Of a stretch of DNA of 64,000 nucleotides, positions 1 through 8,670 are shown piece by piece. Origin of the DNA: Saccharicrinis sp050589685. GTDB taxonomy: Bacteria > Bacteroidota > Bacteroidia > Bacteroidales > Marinilabiliaceae. The stretch spans positions 1-64,000 of the forward strand of contig NZ_JBNGOS010000003.1 of the NCBI RefSeq assembly GCF_050589685.1, given 5' to 3'. Positions within the stretch are counted from its first letter, which is position 1, and every line of letters begins with the position of its first letter. The position numbers and the translations under genes are program-made. The notes under the pieces are model-generated. The model saw nothing but the letters and a program-made list of their open reading frames with translations, was not told where the DNA came from and searched no databases.

Positions 1-62
1 GAAAAAACAAACGCATCCAGAAATAATTAATTTAATTTTTAATGGCTAAAGTTAACGGCTAT

Positions 63-162
63 GGAAAGTAATCGGGACAAGTTATGCCTCGTTTCAGTAA
101 TGCCTTGTTTTATTGTACTTGCAATGCTCATGACGAACCCCCAATACATAATCCGGGTTTAA
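63..162 (+). mobile_element. TTAA palindromic element, copy 1 (half element)
   Basis: This is the right half of the dispersed palindromic element described at 7612-7777. It carries the internal GTAATCGGGACAAG segment, the CTTGCAATGCTCATGACGAA segment and the terminal ATAATCCGGG followed by TTAA at 159-162. The left half is absent, so this is a truncated copy. It lies downstream of the subtilase gene, outside coding sequence. Confidence 0.75.
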
Positions 163-172
163 TTGTAACCAT

Positions 173-207
173 AAAAAAAGCCCATGTCAACAACAACATG
201 GACTTTT
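173..207 (-). terminator. Rho-independent terminator of the subtilase gene
   Basis: Read on the minus strand, the arms CCATGT and ACATGG (extended by AAG and CTT with one G-U pair) close a TGTTGTTG loop and are followed by a run of seven T. It starts about 20 bp after the stop codon of the minus-strand subtilase gene. Confidence 0.8.
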
Positions 208-226
208 AAATTATTCATTAAAATAT

Positions 227-1645
227 TTATTCAACAGCATTGGAAGCATTGATTCTACCATGCCCATAATATGCATCTTTACCTGGTTTACCCAGGTCAT
301 CTGAAGTTTGCTTCAGGATTGATATGATTTGGCTTGGTGTAATATTTCCGTCATATTTTTCTATAATTAAAGCAGCTGTTCCGGCCACATGCGGAGCGGC
401 CATGCTGGTTCCCGCGGAGAACCCCCAACCGTTACTGATGGTACTGAACACCATATCGTACCACCAATAATCTCCGGGATAATCGAAATCGCCGCCGGGA
501 GCAGCCAAATCTATCAAGGACTGACCATAATTTGTGTAACTGGCTGGTATATCAGGATCGGTATTCGGATCAAAAGCGATTCCATAAGGACCGGTAGCGG
601 AAATGGCCAACAAGTGATTTAAGCTTGCAGGTAGAATCACCAAATTACCTGTATGGTTGGCATCGATAGCATCGTTACCGGCAGAAGTTACCACCAATAC
701 ACCTTTTTGATAAGCATACGTAATGGCCTTTTGGTACGCATTAATATAGGCGGCCACTTCATTGGCTTTAACTTCAACTATGGTTCCGTCGGGCAATTCC
801 ACATCAAAACCATTTCTTGGAAGTTGAGAACCCAAACTCATATTAATAACATCAGCCCCGTTGTTGGCCGCATAAATTATCCCTGAGTAGATACCCGAAA
901 ACCCTCCGGACCCTGTGTATTCCGAGAGCACCTTTACGGCCACAATCTCGGCATTAGGAGCTACACCAACTACACCAAAATCAACACCTCCCAAATCGGG
1001 CCCATCCGCTGCAGCAACAGTTCCTGCCACATGGGTTCCGTGGTTAAAATAAAAACCCGGCTGAATATTGTAATCCTCTCCGGCAACAAATGATATTGAC
1101 AGATCCGTGTTTAAGTTAGGTGCCAAATCCGGATGTTCGGCATCAATTCCACTGTCAAGTATAAACACCCGGACCCCTTCTCCTGTATATCCTTTATCCC
1201 AGGCACCTGGTGCATCGATGGCATCCATACTCCACTGGTAACCGTAATAAATTTCGTTTGATCCCAAATGCATGGGAACAAACTGCAGCTCGTCAGATTT
1301 GTTGGGTTCTAACCATTGCAATTGCACATCGGGCAAAACATATTTAACCCCTTTTATTTTTTTAGCATTCTTTGTAAAACTTAAATCATCTGATTCAACA
1401 AGATACATCCCAATTTCAGGATGCTTCCGTTTGATCTTTCCATTCGCTTTCATAATATCATCCTCCATTGCATCAGACATATCATCTGATAATATTAAAA
1501 AAGCATCTGCCGTATAGGTTACATTGTTTTTTGCGCTTTTGAGACTAATACTTTGGTCATCCAGGGTTATTTCCTCATCTACAATTTGTTCGGTACAGGC
1601 CGCCATTAAAATACCTGCCATCAGATAAAATACAATTTTCTTCAT
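227..1645 (-). CDS. Subtilisin-like S8 serine protease, lipoprotein
   Basis: This is a secreted endopeptidase of the subtilase family. Residues 1-17 form a lipoprotein signal ending in a lipobox (LMAAC, Cys17), so the enzyme is probably anchored in the cell envelope. Residues 44-112 look like an inhibitor I9 propeptide. The catalytic triad is visible: Asp164 in LDSGID, His202 in NHGTHVAGT and Ser414 in AGTSMAAPH, with the oxyanion region between them. At 472 residues it is a minimal single-domain subtilase with no T9SS tail. The gene stands alone, with its own terminator downstream and an inverted repeat just upstream. Family assignment is secure; the substrate is unknown. Confidence 0.95.
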   Translation of the reverse strand: MKKIVFYLMAGILMAACTEQIVDEEITLDDQSISLKSAKNNVTYTADAFLILSDDMSDAMEDDIMKANGKIKRKHPEIGMYLVESDDLSFTKNAKKIKGVKYVLPDVQLQWLEPNKSDELQFVPMHLGSNEIYYGYQWSMDAIDAPGAWDKGYTGEGVRVFILDSGIDAEHPDLAPNLNTDLSISFVAGEDYNIQPGFYFNHGTHVAGTVAAADGPDLGGVDFGVVGVAPNAEIVAVKVLSEYTGSGGFSGIYSGIIYAANNGADVINMSLGSQLPRNGFDVELPDGTIVEVKANEVAAYINAYQKAITYAYQKGVLVVTSAGNDAIDANHTGNLVILPASLNHLLAISATGPYGIAFDPNTDPDIPASYTNYGQSLIDLAAPGGDFDYPGDYWWYDMVFSTISNGWGFSAGTSMAAPHVAGTAALIIEKYDGNITPSQIISILKQTSDDLGKPGKDAYYGHGRINASNAVE

Positions 1646-1662
1646 ATCATTTATGGTTTAAA

Positions 1663-1691
1663 TTAATAGTCACCTAAATTTAGACTATTAA
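1663..1691. promoter_or_regulatory. Inverted repeat upstream of the subtilase gene
   Basis: TTAATAGTC and GACTATTAA form a perfect 9-bp inverted repeat around an 11-bp spacer, ending 18 bp before the start codon of the minus-strand protease. It could be an operator or a 5' UTR hairpin. No matching copy was noticed elsewhere. Confidence 0.35.
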
Positions 1692-2190
1692 AACACAAAA
1701 GTCAATAAGAAAATACAACCTTATAAAGGTACAAGCGTGATTTCAGGGAATTCGCTTTTAAAACATTATTCCCACCCCACACCTCCGTCTCTCCCAAAAG
1801 AGAGCATGTGCACGGTTCTCATTAGAAGGGAATTTAAGGGTGAGGGAAGGACAAATAACAAAAAAGCGAGCGTAAAAACCAATACCCCTAACCATGTGTT
1901 TACAGTCTTTGCCATCTTATATTTAATTCGTATATTTAATAAAAACCCAACAACTGGTTTACAACAATCCATCGAAAAAACAACAGCCAACCGCCTTTAA
2001 ATTATTTACTGATTTATTGATATTCGAAAGAACAACTAATAAAAAAATAAAAAATCGAATTCATCATATATTGCACGTACCAGATGATTCAAATGATAAA
2101 AGACGTACAATTTGTATCAGGTTACAATAGCCTTGATTACCTTGTTACAGCACCTATAAACTTTATGTTTTACGACATTATGCAAACAAA
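1692..2190. other. Intergenic region without a supported gene
   Basis: No convincing coding sequence is seen between the divergent subtilase and barrel genes. A GC-richer patch at about 1770-1850 (CACCTCCGTCTCTCCC and following) gives a short minus-strand reading frame with one hydrophobic segment. It has no recognisable family and looks like a dispersed non-coding repeat. Confidence 0.4.
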
Positions 2191-3348
2191 ATGTTAAAAT
2201 GCAGACTTATTGGGTGGGTGGTTCTTACTCTGGTAATCAGCGCAGAAGCACAGAACACAGAACAGATTCCGAAAAACATGCCCGAACACAACGGTCAATT
2301 TTCGGCCTGGACGCTTTACAATCCCGACAACCCCGTCCCCCTTCTTGCAGGTAGTAGATACATTCCTCAGTTAAACTATGCTATTTCTTTAAACAAAAAC
2401 AACAAAATTGATTTTGAAGTCTCGGCGAATATTTTTGGCAATATTGGTTATCGTTCAATAGATTCTATCTCTACCCATGGCGGGATAAGGACATACAGAG
2501 CCTGGGGAAGATATTCCTCCAAACAGTTAGAAGTACGCATCGGTTTGCAGAAGATAAACTTTGGGTCGGCTACCATGCTCAGGCCTTTACGATGGTTCGA
2601 CCAGGTTGATCCCCGCGACCCTTTACTACTCACTAACGGGGTATGGGGAGTTTTAGGCCGTTATTATTTCCTCAACAACACCAATATATGGCTCTGGTGT
2701 TTGTATAGTAACCATAGCGTAAAAGGTATAGAATTTTTAACGACGAAGAAAGGTTACCCTGAGTTCGGAGGAAGGGTTCAGTACCCCGTTTCATCGGGTG
2801 AGGCTGGATTGTCGTTCCATCACAGAATGGCCGATTCAAGAAATTTGAACAATACAATACCTGAATATGATGTTATCCCTGAAAACAGAATAGGACTCGA
2901 TGCGAGATGGGATAAAGTAATCGGAGTATGGATTGAAGGCGTTTGGGTAAACAAGGGAGAAAACCTCGGAAAATATAGCAACCGCGAAATATTCACCGCC
3001 GGAACGGATTATACATTTGGCATTGGGTCAGGGTTAAGCATAATCGCGGAACACATGGTTATCGCCAATGACGAAAAAGCTTTTTCCTTTCGAGACGCTA
3101 CAAACTTTTCCGCTCTTACCCTATCCTATCCCATCGGCATGTTCGACAAATTAACTTTTATTACCTATTTCGATTGGCATAACAAGTCGGCATACAGATT
3201 TGTAAACTGGCAAAAGGAATTTAACAAAACATCGCTTTACATTATGGGTTATTGGAATCCTATAGACAGCATGCTACCAGTTACGAGCTCAGAAGAAAAT
3301 ATACTGGGCGGGGCTGGCATACAATTATTGTTTGCTTTTAACCATTAA
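2191..3348 (+). CDS. Predicted outer-membrane beta-barrel protein, first gene of ABC/LolA-like operon
   Basis: A 385-residue protein with a cleavable signal peptide (residues 1-20, ending AEAQ). The rest consists of alternating amphipathic strands rich in Tyr/Trp/Phe, consistent with an outer-membrane barrel (for example RIGLQKINFGSA and GLSIIAEHMV). No characterised family is recognised. The gene ends 36 bp before the ABC ATPase start and is followed by two FtsX-type permeases and a LolA-like protein on the same strand, so it probably supplies the outer-membrane step of that system. The barrel assignment is inferred from composition and strand pattern, not from a motif. Confidence 0.7.
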   Translation: MLKCRLIGWVVLTLVISAEAQNTEQIPKNMPEHNGQFSAWTLYNPDNPVPLLAGSRYIPQLNYAISLNKNNKIDFEVSANIFGNIGYRSIDSISTHGGIRTYRAWGRYSSKQLEVRIGLQKINFGSATMLRPLRWFDQVDPRDPLLLTNGVWGVLGRYYFLNNTNIWLWCLYSNHSVKGIEFLTTKKGYPEFGGRVQYPVSSGEAGLSFHHRMADSRNLNNTIPEYDVIPENRIGLDARWDKVIGVWIEGVWVNKGENLGKYSNREIFTAGTDYTFGIGSGLSIIAEHMVIANDEKAFSFRDATNFSALTLSYPIGMFDKLTFITYFDWHNKSAYRFVNWQKEFNKTSLYIMGYWNPIDSMLPVTSSEENILGGAGIQLLFAFNH

Positions 3349-3384
3349 CGAGAAGAATTATTGTTAATGCACATAGTCAATAAG

Positions 3385-4071
3385 ATGGATATAATTAAAA
3401 TAAATGCATTGGTAAAAAAATTTCCGGTAGGCAAAGGATACTTTACCGCACTCAATAACATCGACCTAAACTTTGGCAAGGGCGAGTTTGCCGGTCTGGT
3501 AGGTCCAAGCGGTTCGGGCAAAACAACCCTGTTAAACATCATAGGCTCGCTTGACATACCAACTAGTGGCAGTGCTATTGTTATGAACAAATCCGTTTCC
3601 GATCTAAGTCATAAACAGTCGGCTGGATTGCGCAACCAACATATTGGTTTTATATTTCAAACATATAACCTATTACCGGTTTATACGGTATTCGAAAATG
3701 TTGAGTACTCACTTCTTCTGCAAAAGAAATCGAAATCGGAAAGAAAAAAAGCGGTATTGGAAGCCTTGGAGTGGGTCGGTCTGACCGACAAAGCATTGTC
3801 AACACCCAACATGCTTTCCGGGGGAGAATGCCAACGGGTAGCTATTGCCAGGTCCATGGTAAAAAAGCCTGAGATTGTGTTGGCCGATGAACCGACTGCA
3901 AATCTCGACTCAAAAAACTCTCACCATATTTTGCAAACCATGAAACGGTTGAACGAAGAACTGGACGTGACCTTCCTTTTTGCCACGCACGACGAAAAGG
4001 TGATGAAATATCTTAACAGGATTATTACCCTGGAAGACGGTAAAGTTGTTAGTGACGAAACCAACTCCTAA
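3385..4071 (+). CDS. ABC transporter ATP-binding protein (MacB/LolD type)
   Basis: This is the nucleotide-binding subunit of a MacB/LolCDE-class ABC transporter. Visible motifs are Walker A (GPSGSGKTT), the Q-loop region (FIFQTYNLLP), the signature LSGGECQRVAIARSM, Walker B (IVLADEPTANLD) and the H-loop (FATHDEK). The ATG at 3385 (MDIIKINALVKKF) is chosen because the frame upstream, back to a TTG at 3361, has no family similarity. It is followed after 11 bp by two membrane permeases, with which it should form one complex. The substrate cannot be read from the sequence; MacB-class proteins extract or move envelope lipids, lipoproteins or peptides rather than import small solutes. Confidence 0.92.
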   Translation: MDIIKINALVKKFPVGKGYFTALNNIDLNFGKGEFAGLVGPSGSGKTTLLNIIGSLDIPTSGSAIVMNKSVSDLSHKQSAGLRNQHIGFIFQTYNLLPVYTVFENVEYSLLLQKKSKSERKKAVLEALEWVGLTDKALSTPNMLSGGECQRVAIARSMVKKPEIVLADEPTANLDSKNSHHILQTMKRLNEELDVTFLFATHDEKVMKYLNRIITLEDGKVVSDETNS

Positions 4072-4082
4072 AAACCAGCATT

Positions 4083-5246
4083 ATGATCGCACTAAAACTG
4101 GCATATAAAAATTTGATGGGTGCCGGACTCCGAACCTTTCTCAACGTATCGGTATTATCCTTTGCCTTTGTGCTTATCATATTTTACAACGGTATGATCG
4201 ACGGGTGGAACAGGCAGGGAAGGAACGACACCCAAGACTGGGAAATCGGGCAGGGACAGTTCTGGCACCCGGGGTATGATAAATACGACCCTTATACCAT
4301 TAAAGAATCCCATGCACTTCTGTCGGAAGAAGTCAATAGCCTAATAAAAGAGCGCAAGGTTACTCCCGTATTAATTTCACAGGCCACTATATATCCTCAG
4401 GGACGGTTACAAAGCATTGTTCTGAAGGGTGTAGAGCCCTTCCAACAAATCCTCAAATTACCTACTGCCGATTTATACAATGTGCAGGATGAGTATTCCG
4501 CCATTATAGGCAAAAGGATGGCAGAAAACACAAAGTTAAAAGCGGGCGACAAGGTATTGGTTCGATGGCGCGACAAAAACGGAACCTTTGATGCCCGCGA
4601 GATATATATTGCGTCTGTCTTTCAGTGCAATGTTCCTTCGATTGACCATGGCCAGATATATATCCAATTGGGAGTATTGCAAAAAATGACCGACCTCACA
4701 AACGAAGCAACACTGCTGGTAGTCGGCGAAAAGTACGAAGGTGGCGATATAACAGGCTGGTTATTTAAAGATCCAGATGAACTACTTGCCGATTTCGACA
4801 AACTTATCAAATCGAAAAAAGCGGGAGGAACCATATTACAGGCTGTATTGCTGACCATTGCCCTCCTGGCCATTTTCGACACACAAGTGCTTTCCATTTT
4901 CCGCAGACAAAAAGAAATAGGCACCCATATAGCATTGGGAATGACCCGCGCGCAGGTGGTGGGAATATTTACCGTGGAAGGCGCAGCACATAGTATTCTG
5001 GCCGCTATGGCAGGTGCAATTTACGGCATCCCCCTTTTTATGTATATAAACACCAAAGGAATTTCCTTTGGTTCGCAAGACATGGGCCTTACCATTGCTG
5101 ACACCATATATCCATACTACAGCCTGGGGCTTATCATCGGCACCCTAATCCTGGTGGTGATAGCTGCAACAATAGTCAGTTATATTCCGGCCAAAAAGAT
5201 TTCCAAAATGAACCCAACAGATGCTTTAAAAGGGAAAATTGCGTAA
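4083..5246 (+). CDS. FtsX/LolE-type ABC transporter permease (first)
   Basis: A 387-residue permease of the MacB/FtsX class. It has one N-terminal membrane segment (residues about 18-38), a periplasmic MacB_PCD-like domain (about 40-255), then three C-terminal membrane segments in the FtsX fold (GGTILQAVLLTIALLAIF, the VEGAAHSILAAMAGAIYG region, LGLIIGTLILVVIAATIV). It ends in the typical AKKISKMNPTDALKGK coupling tail. It is 11 bp downstream of the ATPase gene and 8 bp upstream of the second permease, so the two permeases probably form a LolC/LolE-like heterodimer. Confidence 0.9.
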   Translation: MIALKLAYKNLMGAGLRTFLNVSVLSFAFVLIIFYNGMIDGWNRQGRNDTQDWEIGQGQFWHPGYDKYDPYTIKESHALLSEEVNSLIKERKVTPVLISQATIYPQGRLQSIVLKGVEPFQQILKLPTADLYNVQDEYSAIIGKRMAENTKLKAGDKVLVRWRDKNGTFDAREIYIASVFQCNVPSIDHGQIYIQLGVLQKMTDLTNEATLLVVGEKYEGGDITGWLFKDPDELLADFDKLIKSKKAGGTILQAVLLTIALLAIFDTQVLSIFRRQKEIGTHIALGMTRAQVVGIFTVEGAAHSILAAMAGAIYGIPLFMYINTKGISFGSQDMGLTIADTIYPYYSLGLIIGTLILVVIAATIVSYIPAKKISKMNPTDALKGKIA

Positions 5247-5254
5247 AGAACAGG

Positions 5255-6532
5255 ATGATGATACGATTTATTTTAAAAGGAGTAGTAAGAGACAAAAGCC
5301 GAAGTGTATTGCCTATTATAGTAGTTTCACTTGGCGTATTCCTCACCGTTTTTATGAGTGGATGGATAGGTGGGGTATTTGGAGATATGATTGACCTAAA
5401 TGCCAATTTCACCACCGGCCATGTTAAAATCATGACGCGTTCGTTTGCCGAGAACAAGAACCAACTGCCCAACGACCTGGCTTTGATGAATGTGGAGCAA
5501 TTAACGGCGCAACTCAAAAACGACTATACCAATATGGAATGGGTGAACAGGATACATTTTGGTGGTTTGTTGGATGTACCCGATCAAAATGGCGAAACAA
5601 GGGCACAAGGGCCGGCCGCAGGAAAGGCCATCGACATGCTTTCTCCCGGCACCAACGAAGTGCAAAGGATGAACATTACCAATGCTTTAGTGAAAGGCTC
5701 ATTGCCAACAAAACAGGGAGAAGCGCTTATCAGCAATGACTTTGCTGATAAATTCGGCGTAAATATAGGGGATGATATAAGTATTTTTGGTACCACCATG
5801 AATGGCAGCATGATGCTGAAAACCTTCACGCTATCCGGTACGGTAAGCTTCGGTAATACCATGCTGGACCGAGGAGCTATAATCGTCGACATCCGGGATG
5901 CCCGCCTTGCCCTTGACATGGAGGATGCCACAAGTGAGATACTGGGTTATTTTACACAAGGTGGCTACGACGATGCCAGAGCCGATTCGGTAAAGACCAC
6001 ATTCAATCGTAAGTTTTCATTAGTTGAAGACGAATTTTCCCCGCAGATGTTTAAACTCAGTGAAATGGGCGGCATGAAAGAATATTTACCGATGGCCAAA
6101 AGGATGAGCACCATGATGATCGTTATTTTTGTTGGCGCCATGTCGGTGGTGTTGTGGAATACCGGTTTACTTGGAGGCTTGCGCCGCTATAGCGAATATG
6201 GTGTAAGACTTGCCTTGGGCGAAGAAAAAGGACAAATCTACCTAACTATGGTTTACGAAGCTATTATCATTGGTTTGGCCGGATCTATCCTGGGAACATT
6301 ACTGGGTCTGGTAGCATCCTACTACCTGCAAGAAAACGGTATCGATTTTAGCGCCTTAACAAAAGACCTCACCATGATGATGCCTACGGTATATAGAGCT
6401 AAGGTAAGTCCGGAGTTATTTTATATCGGCTTCCTTCCCGGCTTAATTGCCATGACACTTGGCAACGCTCTGGCCGGACTGGCCATTTACAAGCGCAACA
6501 CAGCACAATTGTTTAAGGAACTGGAAGTTTAA
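5255..6532 (+). CDS. FtsX/LolC-type ABC transporter permease (second)
   Basis: A 425-residue paralogue of the preceding permease with the same layout: an N-terminal membrane helix (VLPIIVVSLGVFLTVFMSG), a large periplasmic domain and three C-terminal helices, with YSEYGVRLALGEEKGQIYLTM as the cytoplasmic coupling element. Two adjacent ATG codons (5255 and 5258) are possible starts. Two different permeases plus one ATPase recall LolCDE, but the flanking barrel and LolA-like genes point to a dedicated system rather than the housekeeping Lol machinery. Confidence 0.9.
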   Translation: MMIRFILKGVVRDKSRSVLPIIVVSLGVFLTVFMSGWIGGVFGDMIDLNANFTTGHVKIMTRSFAENKNQLPNDLALMNVEQLTAQLKNDYTNMEWVNRIHFGGLLDVPDQNGETRAQGPAAGKAIDMLSPGTNEVQRMNITNALVKGSLPTKQGEALISNDFADKFGVNIGDDISIFGTTMNGSMMLKTFTLSGTVSFGNTMLDRGAIIVDIRDARLALDMEDATSEILGYFTQGGYDDARADSVKTTFNRKFSLVEDEFSPQMFKLSEMGGMKEYLPMAKRMSTMMIVIFVGAMSVVLWNTGLLGGLRRYSEYGVRLALGEEKGQIYLTMVYEAIIIGLAGSILGTLLGLVASYYLQENGIDFSALTKDLTMMMPTVYRAKVSPELFYIGFLPGLIAMTLGNALAGLAIYKRNTAQLFKELEV

Positions 6533-6596
6533 CGGGCATAGTCAGACGAGATTGATCAGATTGAAAATAGCATGTTACGACAAATAAAACAAACGC

Positions 6597-7328
6597 ATGA
6601 AAGCAACCGTATTATTGTTAGGGTTACTGGCAAGCGCAAGCATTAAAGCGCAAACGGCCAATGAAATCCTGCAGAAGGTAGATTTAAACATGTCGGCCGA
6701 AAACCGGGTAGTCGAATCATCGATGACCATTCACGGAAGGCGCATCAGTCGCACGCTGACTTCCAGAACCTATTCGGTAGGTGATAAAAAATCTTTTACA
6801 GAATATCTTTCACCTGCACGTGAAATGGGGACTAAAATGCTAAAACTTGAAGACAGGCTTTGGATCTACTCCCCTTCTACCGACAGAATCATACAAATAT
6901 CTGGTCATATGCTGCGCCAATCGGTTATGGGATCAGACTTTTCGTACGAAGACATGATGGACAACCGCAAACTGACGGAGATATACAATGCGGAAATTAT
7001 AGCAACAGAGGAAAACGACGGAAGGAAAACTTTTGTACTGAAACTTACTGCCAGTATTGAAGATGTTGCATACCACTCCAGAAAAATATGGGTAGATGCC
7101 CAACATTACGTGCCCTTGCGAGAAGAATTATTTGCCAAAAGCGGTCAACTGTTAAAAAGCACCACCCTTGGTGATTTACAGAAAGTACAGGAAAAATGGT
7201 ATCCCATGAAAATCAAATACAAGGACATGTTGAAAAATGGTGACGGAACAGAAATACAGATAAATAGCATTAAGTTCAACCAGGAAATACCGGAGTATAT
7301 TTTTACCAAAGCGGCATTGAAACAATAA
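6597..7328 (+). CDS. Outer membrane lipoprotein-sorting (LolA-like) periplasmic protein
   Basis: A 243-residue protein with a signal peptide (1-18, ending IKAQ). The body resembles the LolA_like outer membrane lipoprotein-sorting family, with features such as ADEILQKVDLNM-like NEILQKVDLNMS at the mature N terminus and a repeating antiparallel strand pattern (KMLKLEDRLWIYSPSTDRIIQ). Members are soluble chaperones with a hydrophobic cavity. It ends the operon that begins at 2191, which suggests that the ABC complex hands a lipid or lipoprotein to this carrier for delivery toward the barrel. That handover is inference from gene order. Confidence 0.85.
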   Translation: MKATVLLLGLLASASIKAQTANEILQKVDLNMSAENRVVESSMTIHGRRISRTLTSRTYSVGDKKSFTEYLSPAREMGTKMLKLEDRLWIYSPSTDRIIQISGHMLRQSVMGSDFSYEDMMDNRKLTEIYNAEIIATEENDGRKTFVLKLTASIEDVAYHSRKIWVDAQHYVPLREELFAKSGQLLKSTTLGDLQKVQEKWYPMKIKYKDMLKNGDGTEIQINSIKFNQEIPEYIFTKAALKQ

Positions 7329-7551
7329 GCCTTATCGCCATTTACTAAATGATTACGTCATGATTTCATTTGGTTCCTATTTCTTTTATGTACAAGATTT
7401 TCTAATTTGACTATTAGAAATTTCAATAACCGGGGTATCCTGTTCATACCCTTTAGCTTCAGTATATTTATTTAGCCCGGGTAAACTTTTTTGACCCTAA
7501 AAAATACGGAATATAATAATCAACAGTGCTTTCATCTCATCATAATCCCCA

Positions 7552-7877
7552 AATTGTCATTATACTTCATGTAAATGCCAATTCGATGATTAAAATTTAA
7601 ACATTACTTAAACCCGCAATATGCATTAGAAATTCTATTACACATTGAAATTACTTTAAAACAAGACACTTCGTTACATCACTTCAGCTCACCAGAACGA
7701 TGCTATCCTCGTTTCAGTAATGCCTTGTTTTATTGTCCTTGCAATGCTCATGACGAACCTCCAATACATAATCCGGGTTAAACATAGCAATGTAAGATTT
7801 TCTAAACCGGTATTCTCTCGATACGGCTGATGCCTGCTGACAATAAGGATTTTTCATATTCCGAATGACAGATCTCG
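7552..7877 (+). repeat. Dispersed repeat family 2, copy interrupted by a TTAA element
   Basis: The sequence on both sides of the mobile element at 7612-7777 aligns, once the element is removed, with the reverse complement of 19629-19784. Shared blocks include AAATGCCAATTCGA, TAAACATTACTTAA, CATAGCAATGTAAGATTTT, TAAACCGG and AATGACAGATCTCG. The family is about 155 bp and non-coding. Confidence 0.85.
7612..7777 (+). mobile_element. MITE-like TTAA palindromic element, copy 2 (complete, inserted in family 2 repeat)
   Basis: A 166-bp element bounded by TTAA at 7608-7611 and 7778-7781. Its ends are inverted: ACCCGCAATATGCATT on the left, and CCCGGATTATGTATTGG on the right when reversed. The inverted match continues inward (CATTGAAATTACTTTAAAACAAG against CATTGCAAGGACAATAAAACAAG in separate arms), so most of the element can fold as one long imperfect hairpin. 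It has no reading frame. The empty version of the target is present at about 19.73 kb. Confidence 0.88.
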
Positions 7878-8070
7878 GATAATTTTACGTTTCGAACGTA
7901 TTCGATAGAACTCAATTAGCATGTTTCGCCACTGGCAGAGAATTTTCAGGGCGCGTTTCATTTTCTGTTTTTCCATTTGTCACAGTACCTTATAGGGTCT
8001 TTTATACTGTAATTCCTTATCACATTCCGATTTTCATTTTTCAATGATGTTTTGATAAACCTCGTTTTTC
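7878..8070. other. Intergenic tail without a gene
   Basis: No coding sequence or clear structure is seen apart from a near-palindrome around TACGTTTCGAACGTA at about 7886-7900. With the two repeats at 7552-7877 this accounts for most of the gap after the LolA-like gene; 7329-7551 holds no recognised feature. Confidence 0.35.
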
Positions 8071-8382
8071 TTATTCAAAGTGCAAATTGATTCCGCCAAA
8101 CCATTTTACGGATATGTTATACAATACGGCCCCAATCATTCCCCATATAAAACCGGCAGCTGAAAAAAGTAAAGGCATTCCAATAAGTGCGCCGAATGCC
8201 AGGACGGTGCCGAAACTTAACCCAGGTGTTTCTGTTGAGACCATCCAATTCATAGTTACAAGCACATCGACGATTAGTCCACCAAAAGAATAAAGAACTC
8301 CGCAAACTAGTCCAATATGCCCCCCTAATACCGCATGGAATCTCCCGAAGGAGAACACTCCAATCTTTTTTATCTTTTCCAT
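8071..8382 (-). CDS. Small predicted membrane protein
   Basis: A protein of about 103 residues beginning MEKIKKIGVFSFGRF. It has two long hydrophobic segments (GGHIGLVCGVLYSFGGLIVDVLV and FGALIGMPLLFSAAGFIWGMIGAVLY) and a short tail. The layout is that of small uncharacterised Bacteroidota membrane proteins whose N terminus reads KKIxxFS. The frame continues upstream to an ATG at 8457, but that 25-residue extension is charged and unlike the family, so the ATG at 8382 is preferred. It stands alone on the minus strand and its function is unknown. Confidence 0.65.
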   Translation of the reverse strand: MEKIKKIGVFSFGRFHAVLGGHIGLVCGVLYSFGGLIVDVLVTMNWMVSTETPGLSFGTVLAFGALIGMPLLFSAAGFIWGMIGAVLYNISVKWFGGINLHFE

Positions 8383-8670
8383 TGTTACCTGATTGTCTTC
8401 ATTTATCTTCATATGCTCCTTTGCGAATAGGTGCATCTCATTTATTTTTAATTGCACTTTTCCTTATATACCCTTCATTATCGCAAGCTGCATTGGCATC
8501 AACAATCTTCTCTAATATCTGTTAAAAATATAGCTGCCCCTGAATTATGGAGCAACCCCTTACAATGTGAATTTTGCGATATTTTATTCCATCAAAGTCA
8601 TTTGTTTAAACATAGCGAAAATATATCACGCACGAGTTGCAATATATAGCGACATATTTCCACAAACAAC

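Noticed and set aside
1766..1990. Minus-strand 74-codon frame with one hydrophobic segment
   Set aside because: No family resemblance; half of it is translation of a GC-rich patch that looks like dispersed non-coding repeat.
7612..7777. Integron attC-like recombination site
   Set aside because: Although palindromic, copies are scattered singly and do not bracket small gene cassettes, and there is no integrase in the window.
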